Below, in pieces: positions 16,455 to 26,141 of a stretch of DNA of 64,000 nt. The DNA lies in assembly GCF_003814875.1 (NCBI RefSeq), contig NZ_RKQF01000001.1, positions 7,502,001-7,566,000 of the forward strand, given 5' to 3'. The notes under the pieces are model-generated. The model did no database searches and had not been told where the DNA came from. It worked only from the letters and a program-made list of their open reading frames with translations. Within the stretch, counting starts at the first letter, position 1, and every line of letters begins with the position of its first letter. Both the position numbers and the translations under genes were made by a program. The stretch comes from Streptomyces sp. Ag109_O5-1 (GTDB taxonomy: Bacteria; Actinomycetota; Actinomycetes; Streptomycetales; Streptomycetaceae).

Positions 16455-16602
16455 GGGACCTTCGCCCACCCACCACCCGACTCGGCCGTTCTGGAAGCGA
16501 GGAACAAGAGGAACAAGAAGCAAGCGGCGCGGAATAAACGGAGACCTCCTCCTGTTATCGCCCCTCAGTACAGTTCACCGCCGCGATCAGGAGGCTCTCA
16601 CC

Positions 16603-17700
<1,098 letters not shown>

Positions 17701-19840
17701 GACTTGGTGTCCAGCAGTTCGGAGATACGGTCCGCCGTCACCGGCCGGGAGTAGAGCCACCCCTGGCCGGTGTCGCAGCCGATGTGACGCAGGCGGGATG
17801 CCTGCGCCGAGGTCTCGACGCATTCGGCGGTGACGGTCAGGCCGAGGCGGTGGGCCAGCTGGATCATCGCCTCCACCACCACCTCGTCCGCCGGGTTGGG
17901 GCGGTCGCCCGGGTCGTCGTACTGGAAGCCCCGTACGAAGGAGCCGTCCAGCTTCAGGACCGAGACCGGGAGGCGGCTGAGGTAGGCGAGGTTCGAGTAG
18001 CCGGTGCCGAAGTCGTCGATGGCGATCCGGACGCCCATGTCGCTGAGGGCCTGGAGGGCCTGCAGCGGGCGGCCCGCCGAGCCCATGACCGCCGACTCGG
18101 TCAGCTCCAGCTGGAGCAGGTGCGGGGCCAGCCCGGTCTCGGCGAGGGTCGCGGCGACATCCGTCACCAAGTCCGAGTCCCAGACCTGGCGGACCGCGAC
18201 GTTGACGCTGACGAAGATCGGCGGCTCGCCGGGGTGGTCCAGCTGCCAGCGGCGGGCCTGGCGGCAGGCGGTGGTCAGGGCCCAGCGGCCCAGCGGGACG
18301 ATCGAGCCGTCCTCCTCGGCAAGTCCGATGAACCGATTCGGCGTCAGTGTGCCGAACTGCGGATGGTGCCAGCGGACCAGGGCCTCGACACCGCTCAGCC
18401 GGCCGTCCTCCATCCCCACCAGCGGCTGGTACTCGAGCACGAACTCGCCGCGTTCGATGGCCGGCCGCAGGGTGGAGGAGAGCGCCTGGCGGGTCATCCG
18501 GTGGGCGTTGCGCTCCGGGTCGAAGAGCGTCCAGCGGGACTTGCCGTCGGCCTTCGCCCAGTAGAGCGTCGTGTCGGCGGCCTGCATCAGACCGGTCGCG
18601 GTCGTGCCCGCCGCGTGGCGTTCCACCACCCCGATCGACGCCGACACCGACAGCCGCTGCCCGGCCAGGTCGAACGGCGCCTGGAGGGCGGCCAGCGCCG
18701 ACTCGGCCAGATCGGCCAACTGCTCGGTGCCCGTCGAGTCCTCGACCAGCAGCGCGAACTCGTCGCCGCCGAGCCGGGCCACCAGCGGCGCCCCGGCCCG
18801 CGCGAAGCCGGCCTCGTCGCAGACCCGGGTCAGCCGCTCGGCGACGGCGGCCAGCAGCCGGTCGCCGACCCGGTGGCCGAGGGTGTCGTTGACCGCCTTG
18901 AAGCCGTCGAGGTCCAGGTAGCACAGGCCGATCCGGCCGGTGCCGCTCTGCTCGTACGACTCCGCCTCCAGCGCGGCCGACAGCCGCTCGAAGAACAACG
19001 TCCGGTTGGGCAGCCGGGTTACGGGGTCGTGCATCTGCAAGTGCCGCAGCCGGGCCTGGAGTTCGCGGCGCTCGCTGATGTCGGAGACCGACAGCAGCAC
19101 ACCCGGCCGGTCCTTCGCCAGCGGCGAGATGGTGACCTGGGCCCACACCGAGTGCCCGTCGGGATGCTTCAGCCGCCGGGTGCAGCGCAGCTTGGCGTTC
19201 CGGCCGCGCAGTACCTCGCGATAGGCGTGCCAGGTACGGGCGTCGGAGGCCAGGTCCAGCAGATCCGCGGCGACCCGCCCGGGCAGGCCGGCCGGGTCGG
19301 CGCCGATCAGGGTGCCGAACGCCTCGTTGGCGGTGGTCACGAGGCCCTCGCGGTCGACGACGGCCATGGGCAGCGCGGCGCCCGTGAAGGCGTGTTCGTA
19401 TGTCTTCTGGTCGGTTGTCTCGTCGTACGACTTCCGATAGGTCTTGTCACTCACTGTGACGGCGGACCGGTCGAGGTCTGCCGCGGGCGTCGGCCCTTCG
19501 GACGTTCCGCTCACCGCTCGCTCCCGCAGTGCACTCGATCTCGGTCCGTGCAGGAAAGTGTGCCGATCATAGAGGCTGGCCCGAGGGCCTTCCAGCCACT
19601 GTCCAGTGTCCCCGATGAACGGGCGGTTCTGACAGATCGTTTCTGCCCGCACCTGGACGGGTTCTTGAGCCGCCCGACCACTTGTGACGTTCCGTGAGTT
19701 TCTCGGGGTGTCGGCCGTTCGGGTAGCCCATGGGTCACCAGGGGATCCCTCACCCTTCTGGTGCAGATGAACAGGACATATAATGACAAACCCACGCAGG
19801 CTGGGTGCGGTGTCCCGCGAACCGCCCCGGAGGTCCTTCC

Positions 19841-21133
19841 GTGCCGCGTCTCCCGCTGCGCAGCACCGCCGCCGTGTCCACCACGATGGCGGCGCTCGTC
19901 ACGACGACGATCCTGACCGGACCGTCGGTCGCCGAGCCGTTCTCCACGGCTCCCTGTGCCCTGCACCGCACCGACGCGCACCACTCCGAGGGTCTCGACA
20001 CCTGGAACGCCGCCTACACCCGTCCGACGCACCCGCTTTCGGCCGTGATGGTGTTCCTCTCCTTCCCCGACGCCACCCCGCGCACCACGCCGGCGGAGCT
20101 GGCCGCCGACCACTTCCCGGCCACCAGCCGCTACTACGAGCAGGCCTCCTACGGGAAGTTCACGATCCATCCGCACCCGCTGACGCACTGGCTGCGGATG
20201 CCCCGGCCGTCGGTGGCCTACGGCATGCAGCGCGACTGGAGCATGGCCCTGCGGGCCGCCTACCTGCGGGACGCGTTCGCGGCCGCCGATCCGGAGGTCG
20301 ACTTCTCGCGCTACGACATCGTGTACTTCGTCGCCGACCCCGACGCGCCCGGAGTCGACTCCGACGCCACGAAGGTGGTCAACCTGAGCACCCCGATGCA
20401 CCTGGACGGCGCGGACGTCCGCCGGGTCGTCACCGTCTTCGAGAAGCATCCGCCGGACCGGCTGGTTCTCGCCCATGAGACCGGTCATCTCTTCGACCTC
20501 CCCGACCTCTACCACCGTCCGGAGGACGGGAAGGGCGACTGGGACACGTACGTCGGCGACTGGGATCTGATGGGAAGCCAGTTCGGACTGTCCCCGGATC
20601 TGTTCGCCTGGCACAAGTGGAAGCTGGGATGGCTGGATCCGCGCCAGGTGGTGTGCGTACGGGGGGCCGGGCCGACCCGGCTGACCCTGGAGCCGCTGTC
20701 GGCCGGGCCCGGGGTGCCGGTGCCGGTGCAGGGCGCCGCGGGCGCCCCGGCCTTCGGGCTCGGCAACGGTACGAAGCTGGCGCTGGTGCGCACCGGTGCG
20801 GACACCGTGCTGGCCTTCGAGGCGCGCGGCGCGTCCGGCAACGACAGCACCGCCTGCCGGCAGGGCATCCTGGTCTACCGGGTCCGCGGCGAGGCGGCCT
20901 CCGGCGGCGGTCCCATCGAGGTGGTCGACGCCCATCCGCGCACCGAGGCCTGCTGGGAGAACTCGGTCTACCCGCCCCTCGCGGACGCCCCGGTCTCCCT
21001 CGGCGAGACCTTCACGGTGCCGGGAGACGGCGTGAAGGTGGAGGTGGAGGGGCGGACGGCGACCGGCGCCTGGAATGTGAAGATCACCCCCGGAGAGCCG
21101 GACGACCCGGGAGAGTCGGTTGGGCTGGGCTGA
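19841..21133 (+). CDS. Secreted M6-like zinc metalloprotease
   Basis: A 430-aa protein from GTG 19841 (GGAGG seven bases before). The N-terminus is a signal peptide (RLPLRSTAAVSTTMAALVTTTILTG). The zinc site is LVLAHETGHLFDLPDLYH (HExxH plus downstream Asp), followed by GDWDLMGSQ, which is the M6/immune-inhibitor-A-like pattern with the conserved Met turn. The C-terminal part is beta-rich, with GILVYRVRGE. It probably cleaves proteins outside the cell. Single gene, followed by the terminator of the reverse tRNA-Lys. Confidence 0.88.
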   Translation: MPRLPLRSTAAVSTTMAALVTTTILTGPSVAEPFSTAPCALHRTDAHHSEGLDTWNAAYTRPTHPLSAVMVFLSFPDATPRTTPAELAADHFPATSRYYEQASYGKFTIHPHPLTHWLRMPRPSVAYGMQRDWSMALRAAYLRDAFAAADPEVDFSRYDIVYFVADPDAPGVDSDATKVVNLSTPMHLDGADVRRVVTVFEKHPPDRLVLAHETGHLFDLPDLYHRPEDGKGDWDTYVGDWDLMGSQFGLSPDLFAWHKWKLGWLDPRQVVCVRGAGPTRLTLEPLSAGPGVPVPVQGAAGAPAFGLGNGTKLALVRTGADTVLAFEARGASGNDSTACRQGILVYRVRGEAASGGGPIEVVDAHPRTEACWENSVYPPLADAPVSLGETFTVPGDGVKVEVEGRTATGAWNVKITPGEPDDPGESVGLG

Positions 21134-21151
21134 GGCCCTGGAAGCGCAAAA

Positions 21152-21189
21152 ACGGTTGGGCCAAGCTCTCAGGAGCTTGGCCCAACCGT
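21152..21189 (-). terminator. Rho-independent terminator of tRNA-Lys (copy 3)
   Basis: A perfect 17-bp stem: ACGGTTGGGCCAAGCTC (21152-21168) with GAGCTTGGCCCAACCGT (21173-21189), loop TCAG. Reading on the reverse strand, the stem runs into TTTT, a classic terminator. It may serve the metalloprotease gene from the other side. Confidence 0.93.
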
Positions 21190-21202
21190 CTACTACTTCG
21201 CG

Positions 21203-21276
21203 TGCGCCGCCAGGGACTCGAACCCCGGACCCGCTGATTAAGAGTCAGCTGCTCTAACCAACTGAGCTAGCGGCGC
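21203..21276 (-). tRNA. tRNA-Lys(CTT), copy 3
   Basis: Identical to the copies at 1343-1416 and 7361-7434 (anticodon CTT, acceptor GCGCCGC/GCGGCGC). The first ten bases are shared with the 3' end of the upstream protein gene, whose TAG stop is tRNA bases 8-10. Confidence 0.97.
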
Positions 21277-21878
21277 CTGCTGACGTCGTAGACATTAGCA
21301 TCCTGATCGGCGGGAGGAAAAATCGATATCCGCACGGTCGAGCGGGCCGCCCGTACCGCCGCCCACAGCAGGATCTCGGGGCCCGGCAGCCACGGGTGCC
21401 GGGTGTCCGGGGCGACCAGCCAGCGGGAACCGGCCGGGGCGGGGGCGGACCGGTCGCCGCTCGGCGCCGGCACGGTCACCGCGTCGCCGGTGCCGTGGCA
21501 CAGCAGCGGCGGCACGCCCTGGCCGCGGCCGCCCCACTCCTCCCAGCCCAGCAGCGAGGGCAGCCGCGCGGCGGTGCCGGGAGCGGTGAACAGGAGCATC
21601 CGGCCCTGGAACACCGCGACCGGCCCGGAGCCCGGCCCCTCGCCCCACAACCGGTCCAGCATGCGGCGGCCGAACATCGCCGGGGCGTTCACCACGTCGA
21701 AGGCGGTACCGCAGGGCAGGACGACCGGGGCGTCCGGCCGCTCCTCCCAGAACGCGAGCGTGCTCCGCGGATACGTTCCTGCCGAGGCGAGCCAGGCGGC
21801 TCCGTCGGCGGTGACCCCGGCGGCGTCGCCGAGGTCACCGAGGCCGCGGAGAGGTGTCTCGTACGGGTTGCTGCTCAT
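21267..21878 (-). CDS. Prim-pol-like N-terminal domain protein, stop codon inside tRNA-Lys
   Basis: A 203-aa cytosolic protein starting at MSSNPYETPLRGLGDLG. Segments AAWLASAGTYPRSTLAFWEE, VVLPCGTAFDVVNAP and VAVFQGRMLLFTAPG resemble the N-terminal part of proteins annotated in Streptomyces as bifunctional DNA primase/polymerase, but the catalytic acidic residues of that fold are not clear, so this may be a degenerate member. The last residues, SRRR, and the stop codon are encoded by the leader and first ten bases of tRNA-Lys, so the mRNA and tRNA must be processed from a common transcript or use separate promoters. Confidence 0.65.
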   Translation of the reverse strand: MSSNPYETPLRGLGDLGDAAGVTADGAAWLASAGTYPRSTLAFWEERPDAPVVLPCGTAFDVVNAPAMFGRRMLDRLWGEGPGSGPVAVFQGRMLLFTAPGTAARLPSLLGWEEWGGRGQGVPPLLCHGTGDAVTVPAPSGDRSAPAPAGSRWLVAPDTRHPWLPGPEILLWAAVRAARSTVRISIFPPADQDANVYDVSRRR

Positions 21879-22006
21879 GGGGAATTGATACCCCCGGTGA
21901 GCATCCGCTCTCTGTGAGTTGCCGGAAAACGGGACAGGGCGGAGCGGAGGGGCGTATCTTGCCCGCCTGGCATATGCCGTCCGCCAGGGCCGGACAGCCG
22001 CCCGTG

Positions 22007-22369
22007 CTAGATCTGCTCGGGTCCCTGCCCTTCCGCACCCCTCAGCAGGTCCCGGCCGAACTCGACCATCTTCTTCGCATAGTCCTCGGTCCACTCGGCC
22101 CGCTCGGCGATGTCGGCCGGGGTCAGCCGGTCGAAACGCCGCGGGTCGGCGAGTTGCGCGGCCGCCATGGCCTGGAACTCCACCGCCCGGTCGGTGGCCG
22201 CCCGGAACGCCTGGGTCAGCTCGGTCGCGCGCGCCAGCAACGCCCGGGGGTCCTCGATGGACTCCAGGTTGAAGAAGTGCTCCGGGTCGGCGACCGCTTC
22301 CACGGGCTCGAAGAGCAGGGGCGCGGGGCGTAGCCGCGGTTCGTTCCGACGCGGCGTGGGCTCCGCCAT
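22007..22369 (-). CDS. Conserved hypothetical protein, 120 aa
   Basis: No recognised domain. The protein begins MAEPTPRRNEPRLRPAPLLFEP, has a helical middle (ARATELTQAFRAATDRAVEFQAMAAAQLAD) and ends in charged residues around AEWTEDYAKKMVEFGRDLL. No signal or membrane segment. Codon bias and the ATG start look coding. It precedes the prim-pol-like gene by 128 bases on the same strand. Confidence 0.7.
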   Translation of the reverse strand: MAEPTPRRNEPRLRPAPLLFEPVEAVADPEHFFNLESIEDPRALLARATELTQAFRAATDRAVEFQAMAAAQLADPRRFDRLTPADIAERAEWTEDYAKKMVEFGRDLLRGAEGQGPEQI

Positions 22370-22470
22370 GTCTGGTCCTCCTCGTACGGTTCTACGGTTC
22401 GATGGCCACCGACCATTGTCTCGCGCCCGCGCAAGAGCACCCTGAGGCCGACAGCTGACACAGTGCTCGC

Positions 22471-23070
22471 CCGGCCGCCGAGGCAGTGCTCAGGGTCGCC
22501 AGGTCACCCGGTGTTCGGCCAGATGCGCCAGCACCGCGTGGTTCGCCTCCCAGCCGTCCGGGGCTGTGACCATCGGCCGCCTCCGGCGGCGCGCCGGACT
22601 CCGTCCGGCGGATGGGGGCGTGGCAGCCGAGGCCGGTCGGGCGGCCGCCGAGGCAGTGCTCAGGGTCGCCAGGTCACCCGGTGTTCGGCCAGATGCGCCA
22701 GCACCGCGTGGTTCGCCTCCCAGCCGTCCGGGGCTGTGACCATCGGCCGCCTCCGGCGGCGCGCCGGACTCCGTCCGGCGGATGGGGGCGTGGCAGCCGA
22801 GGCCGGTCGCCCGGCCGCCGAGGCAGTGCTCAGGGTCGCCAGGTCACCCGGTGTTCGGCCAGATGCGCCAGCACCGCGTGGTTCGCCTCCCAGCCGTCCG
22901 GGGCTGTGACCATCGGCCGCCTCCGGCGGCGCGCCGGACTCCGTCCGGCGGATGGGGGCGTGGTAGCCGAGGCCGGTCGGGCGGCCGCCGAGGCAGTGCT
23001 CAGGGTCGCCAGGTCACCCGGTGTTCGGCCAGATGCGCCAGCACCGCGTGGTTCGCCTCCCAGCCGTCCG
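22471..23070. repeat. Four-copy 170-bp tandem repeat containing the helicase gene's 3' end
   Basis: AGGCAGTGCTCAGGGTCGCC recurs at 22481, 22651, 22821 and 22991, exactly 170 bp apart, with near-perfect identity across each unit. Each unit holds the last 22 codons and stop of the SF1 helicase gene (EANHAVLAHLAEHRVTWRP), then two GC-rich hairpins (GCCGCC/GGCGGC and CGCCGGA/TCCGGCG). Only the unit starting near 22991 is joined to the gene; the other three are orphan copies downstream. Differences are limited to a few bases such as GCCC/GGGC joins and TGGCAG/TGGTAG. Since 170 is not a multiple of three, copies are out of frame with each other. Confidence 0.97.
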
Positions 23071-24361
23071 GGAACTTCACGAGCGTGCCCAGCTGGACCG
23101 GTTCCGTCGACGGGTAGTCGTCCAGGAGGTCGGTCACACCGGCCCGGCAGACCACGATGCAGGCGTGGCGGTGGCGGGAGGCCAGGACGCACAGGCGGCC
23201 CGTCTCCAGGTGGAAGGCGGTGGCGTCCGGGCGGCCGGAGAGCGGGTGCAGGACCACCGTGACGTCGTACTCGCGCCCCTGGAGCCGATTCGCCGTGTCG
23301 ACCGTGACATCGCTCACGCCCAGTTCCGCCAGGGCCGCGCGGACCGCCGCCGCCTGGTCCCGGTGGGCCGTGCCGACCGCGATCCGGTCGGGGGTCAGGG
23401 GCGCGGGGTCGGGTGAGCGCTCCGAGGTCGCCGCGCCGCCCCGGTCGAGCAGCCGTCGTACGACCGTCGCCACCGCCCGGACCGCCTCCGGGTCGGTGCG
23501 CGGGGTGTGCCGGGCGGGCAGCTCCAGCAGGCCCCAGCCGGACTCCGCCGCCTCGTCGATGACCTGGTCGGGTCCCGAGCCGTCGGAGGGGACGGCGAAG
23601 GCGAGACTCCGGTCGCCGTGGCCGGTGCCGCTGCGGAACGGGGTGTACGGGTAGAACGCGCCGGAGACGAGCGGGGCCGCGGAGGCCGGCAGGCGCCAGG
23701 AGACCGGGAGGCGGTGCTGGGGGAGGCCCGGGTTGTGGGCCAGGAGCGTGGAGACGGCGGAGGCCGAGGGGTCGTACGACAGGCCCGCCCACTGCTCGCT
23801 GCCCACGATCGCGAACGGGTCCAGCTGGCCGGGGTCGCCCACGAACAGCGCCCGCTCGAACAGACCGGCCACGGCCAGCAGCGAGTCCGAGCGCATCTGG
23901 TACGCCTCGTCGACGATCGCGTGCCGCCAGGGCTCGTCCACCTGGACGTGCGCCCACTTCGCGGCGGTGGACAGCACGACCGACGCCTCTCCGAGATCGG
24001 CCGCCTTCGACGACTTGCGGACGTTCGGCAGGTCGTCCAGCGCCTTGTCGTACGGGTCGGCGTCACTGCTGTGCAGCCGGCCGACGGGGAGCTCGGGGTT
24101 CTTCTCGGCGAGCCGCAGGACCAGGTCGTCGACCTGTGCGTTCGTCTGCGCGACCACCATCAGCGGGCGGCCCGCGTCGGCGAGTTCGAGCGCCGCGCGG
24201 ACCACGAGCGTGGACTTGCCGGCACCCGGCGGGGAGTCGACGACCACGCCACGGTCGGTGCCGTGCAGGGTGTCGTGGAGGATCGCGGCGGTGGCCTGCG
24301 CGGCGGCCGTGCCGGGGTCGAAATGGGCTTCCTGGGCGCGATCGGTCACAACTTGTGCCAT
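23000..24361 (-). CDS. Superfamily 1 helicase/AAA ATPase (Upf1/Dna2-like)
   Basis: A 453-aa ATPase. Walker A is VVVDSPPGAGKSTLVVRAAL (about 37-56), Walker B/DEAD-like box HAIVDEAYQM, motif III ALFVGDPGQLDPF, motif IV-V region SWRLPASAAPLVSG, and the C-terminal VDTANRLQGREYDVTVVLHPLSG with the QGxE motif typical of Upf1/Dna2-type SF1B helicases. Start ATG 24361 lacks a clear ribosome site and may be leaderless; an in-frame TTG lies 45 bases upstream. Downstream of the nuclease/unknown-protein pair on the same strand, it probably unwinds DNA for the nuclease. Its 3' end is the source of the tandem array. Confidence 0.88.
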   Translation of the reverse strand: MAQVVTDRAQEAHFDPGTAAAQATAAILHDTLHGTDRGVVVDSPPGAGKSTLVVRAALELADAGRPLMVVAQTNAQVDDLVLRLAEKNPELPVGRLHSSDADPYDKALDDLPNVRKSSKAADLGEASVVLSTAAKWAHVQVDEPWRHAIVDEAYQMRSDSLLAVAGLFERALFVGDPGQLDPFAIVGSEQWAGLSYDPSASAVSTLLAHNPGLPQHRLPVSWRLPASAAPLVSGAFYPYTPFRSGTGHGDRSLAFAVPSDGSGPDQVIDEAAESGWGLLELPARHTPRTDPEAVRAVATVVRRLLDRGGAATSERSPDPAPLTPDRIAVGTAHRDQAAAVRAALAELGVSDVTVDTANRLQGREYDVTVVLHPLSGRPDATAFHLETGRLCVLASRHRHACIVVCRAGVTDLLDDYPSTEPVQLGTLVKFPDGWEANHAVLAHLAEHRVTWRP

Positions 24362-24545
24362 TCGGGTGACAGTTGGTAACGTTGCTGTGTGCTGAGCGAG
24401 AACCAAGCCAGCGCAACAATTCCGATTTCTGGGGCAAACCGGGCTGGTTCCAACCCGGCTGGTGCTGATCGTGGAAGACTCGGTTGTTCGCTGAACGATC
24501 GAGCGGCGTGAGCCAGGAATCCCTCTCGTCCGCGAGGGGGAGGGT

Positions 24546-26141
24546 TCAAAGCAGGTCCTCCTCGGTCATGAGGTCGGCGTTTTCGGGCACGGTGGCCGCC
24601 TCGCCCGGCGGCCCGCCGTGTGTCCACGGGGTCGCCTCCGGGTCGGGCAGCTTCGCCCCGCCGCGCTGCTCGTGTTCGAACAGGGTGAAGGTGAGCCGGT
24701 CGCCCTTCTCCGGGACCGATCCGGGCTCCGGTTCCTTGCCCCGGCCCATCTTGTCCAGCACCCGCAGGACGACGACCCCCTCGGCCTCGTACCCGGCGAA
24801 CTCCATGGACTGCGGCTTGCCGCCCAGTGAGCGGTAGGCCTTGGCTCGCTCGCCCAGCTGCGGCCGGTCCTCCGTGCGCACCGTCACCAACGGGCGCGGG
24901 CTCGGCCGCTTCCCCTCGCTGTACGCCATGACGACATCGAGGACCTCGCCCGCGAACGCCTCCCCGGTCAGCCGCCGCCCCGCCATCACCAGCGGGTCGT
25001 CGAGCGCCTCCTGGGCGTCGAGGCGGGCCTGTTCGCGTTCGCGCGTGGCCAGCTTGTTCGCGGCGGTGACCGCGTCGTCGCGGCGCGGCTGCGGCGGCTC
25101 GCCGGCCACGACCCGGTCCCGGTGGCCGGTGAACGACCAGCGGTCGCGGGTCCACCGCTCCTCGGCCCGGGCACCCTCCGGCAGCCGGTGCAGCAGGTCG
25201 AGGCCGCGCCAGACCGCGTCCCAGGTGGGCCGGGTCCGGCTCTCGACGAGGTCGCGGATCTCCCGCTCGGCGGCGGTGAGGATCGCCAGCCGGTCGTCGG
25301 CCTGGAGGCCGTCCTCGGCGGCGGCCAGGGCGGTGCGGGTCCGGTCGTAGCGCTCGAAGGCGGGGGCCAGCAGCTTGTTGTCGAACGCCGGGTCGGTGGC
25401 GGGCCCGGCCGGCGGCCACACCAACTGGCCGTCGGAGTCCCGCGCGAGCTCGGCCGTGCGCGCGGCCGCCGCGCCCGTGCTGCCCTCCGGAGGGTCTATC
25501 CAGGCGAGCAGCGCGCCCAGGTGCTGGTCCTCGATGCCGGACTGGCCGGTCGCCCAGTGCCGGGACAGCAGGTCCGTCATGGCGAGCAGCAGGGAGGAGC
25601 CGGGCACCCGGGCGCGCTCGCCGAAGTGGGTGAGCCAGCGGCCGAGCAACGGCACCCGGGGCGGTGCCGGGTAGGGCGCCTCGGGGTCCTGCTCGGCCGT
25701 GCGCCGGAACCGCATCGAGCGGCCCAGCAGCCGTACGTACTCGATGCCCGCGCGGCCCGGCACGATCAGCTGGGGGGCGTCCGCGCACAGTTCGACCTCG
25801 ACCTTGACCCGCTTGCCGGTCTCCGGGTCGGTCTCGGTGCGCTCGGCGGCCTCGACGTCGTCGGCGAAGGAGTCCAGGTACGGCAGGACGACGTCGGCGA
25901 GTTCGGCGAGGAAGGCGAACCGCAGGTCGCGGTCGCGCGGCTGGGGTACGACGAGCAGGCGCGGCGCGTCCCGGTCGGTGCCGACCAGCGCGCCGAGCGG
26001 GGCACCGGCCTCACCGGCGGTGGTGAGCGGCACGAGGACGAGCGGGCGCTCGGACAGATGCCGGTGGCGGACGGTCGCGGCGGGCTGTGCGGTGCCCGTG
26101 CTCACGGCTTCGAGACGGGCGAGGGTGGTGATCAGGGACAC
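24546..26141 (-). CDS. Uncharacterised 531-aa protein coupled to a RecB/Cas4-like nuclease
   Basis: Family not recognised. The GTG at 26141 (AGGGGG five bases upstream) lies inside the end of the nuclease gene, a 10-base overlap. No signal or membrane segment. Distinct blocks: VRHRHLSERPLVLVPLTTAGEAG, LRFAFLAELADVVLPYLDSF, a conserved-looking PLLGRWLTHFGERARVPGSS, a long charged helical region (about 260-420) with LLAPAFERYDRTRTALAAAED, and a C-terminal beta-rich part with SMEFAGYEAEGVVVLRVLDKMGRG. It may be a third subunit bridging nuclease and helicase. No enzyme motif is visible. Confidence 0.85.
   Translation of the reverse strand: MSLITTLARLEAVSTGTAQPAATVRHRHLSERPLVLVPLTTAGEAGAPLGALVGTDRDAPRLLVVPQPRDRDLRFAFLAELADVVLPYLDSFADDVEAAERTETDPETGKRVKVEVELCADAPQLIVPGRAGIEYVRLLGRSMRFRRTAEQDPEAPYPAPPRVPLLGRWLTHFGERARVPGSSLLLAMTDLLSRHWATGQSGIEDQHLGALLAWIDPPEGSTGAAAARTAELARDSDGQLVWPPAGPATDPAFDNKLLAPAFERYDRTRTALAAAEDGLQADDRLAILTAAEREIRDLVESRTRPTWDAVWRGLDLLHRLPEGARAEERWTRDRWSFTGHRDRVVAGEPPQPRRDDAVTAANKLATREREQARLDAQEALDDPLVMAGRRLTGEAFAGEVLDVVMAYSEGKRPSPRPLVTVRTEDRPQLGERAKAYRSLGGKPQSMEFAGYEAEGVVVLRVLDKMGRGKEPEPGSVPEKGDRLTFTLFEHEQRGGAKLPDPEATPWTHGGPPGEAATVPENADLMTEEDLL

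Noticed and set aside
19511..20935. Long reverse open frame of about 470 codons opposite the metalloprotease
   Set aside because: It is the high-GC antisense shadow of the forward gene with HExxH and signal peptide; it has no recognisable domain.
22471..23070. Regularly spaced repeats that could suggest a CRISPR array
   Set aside because: The whole 170-bp unit is repeated without unique spacers, and it contains the end of a coding gene.
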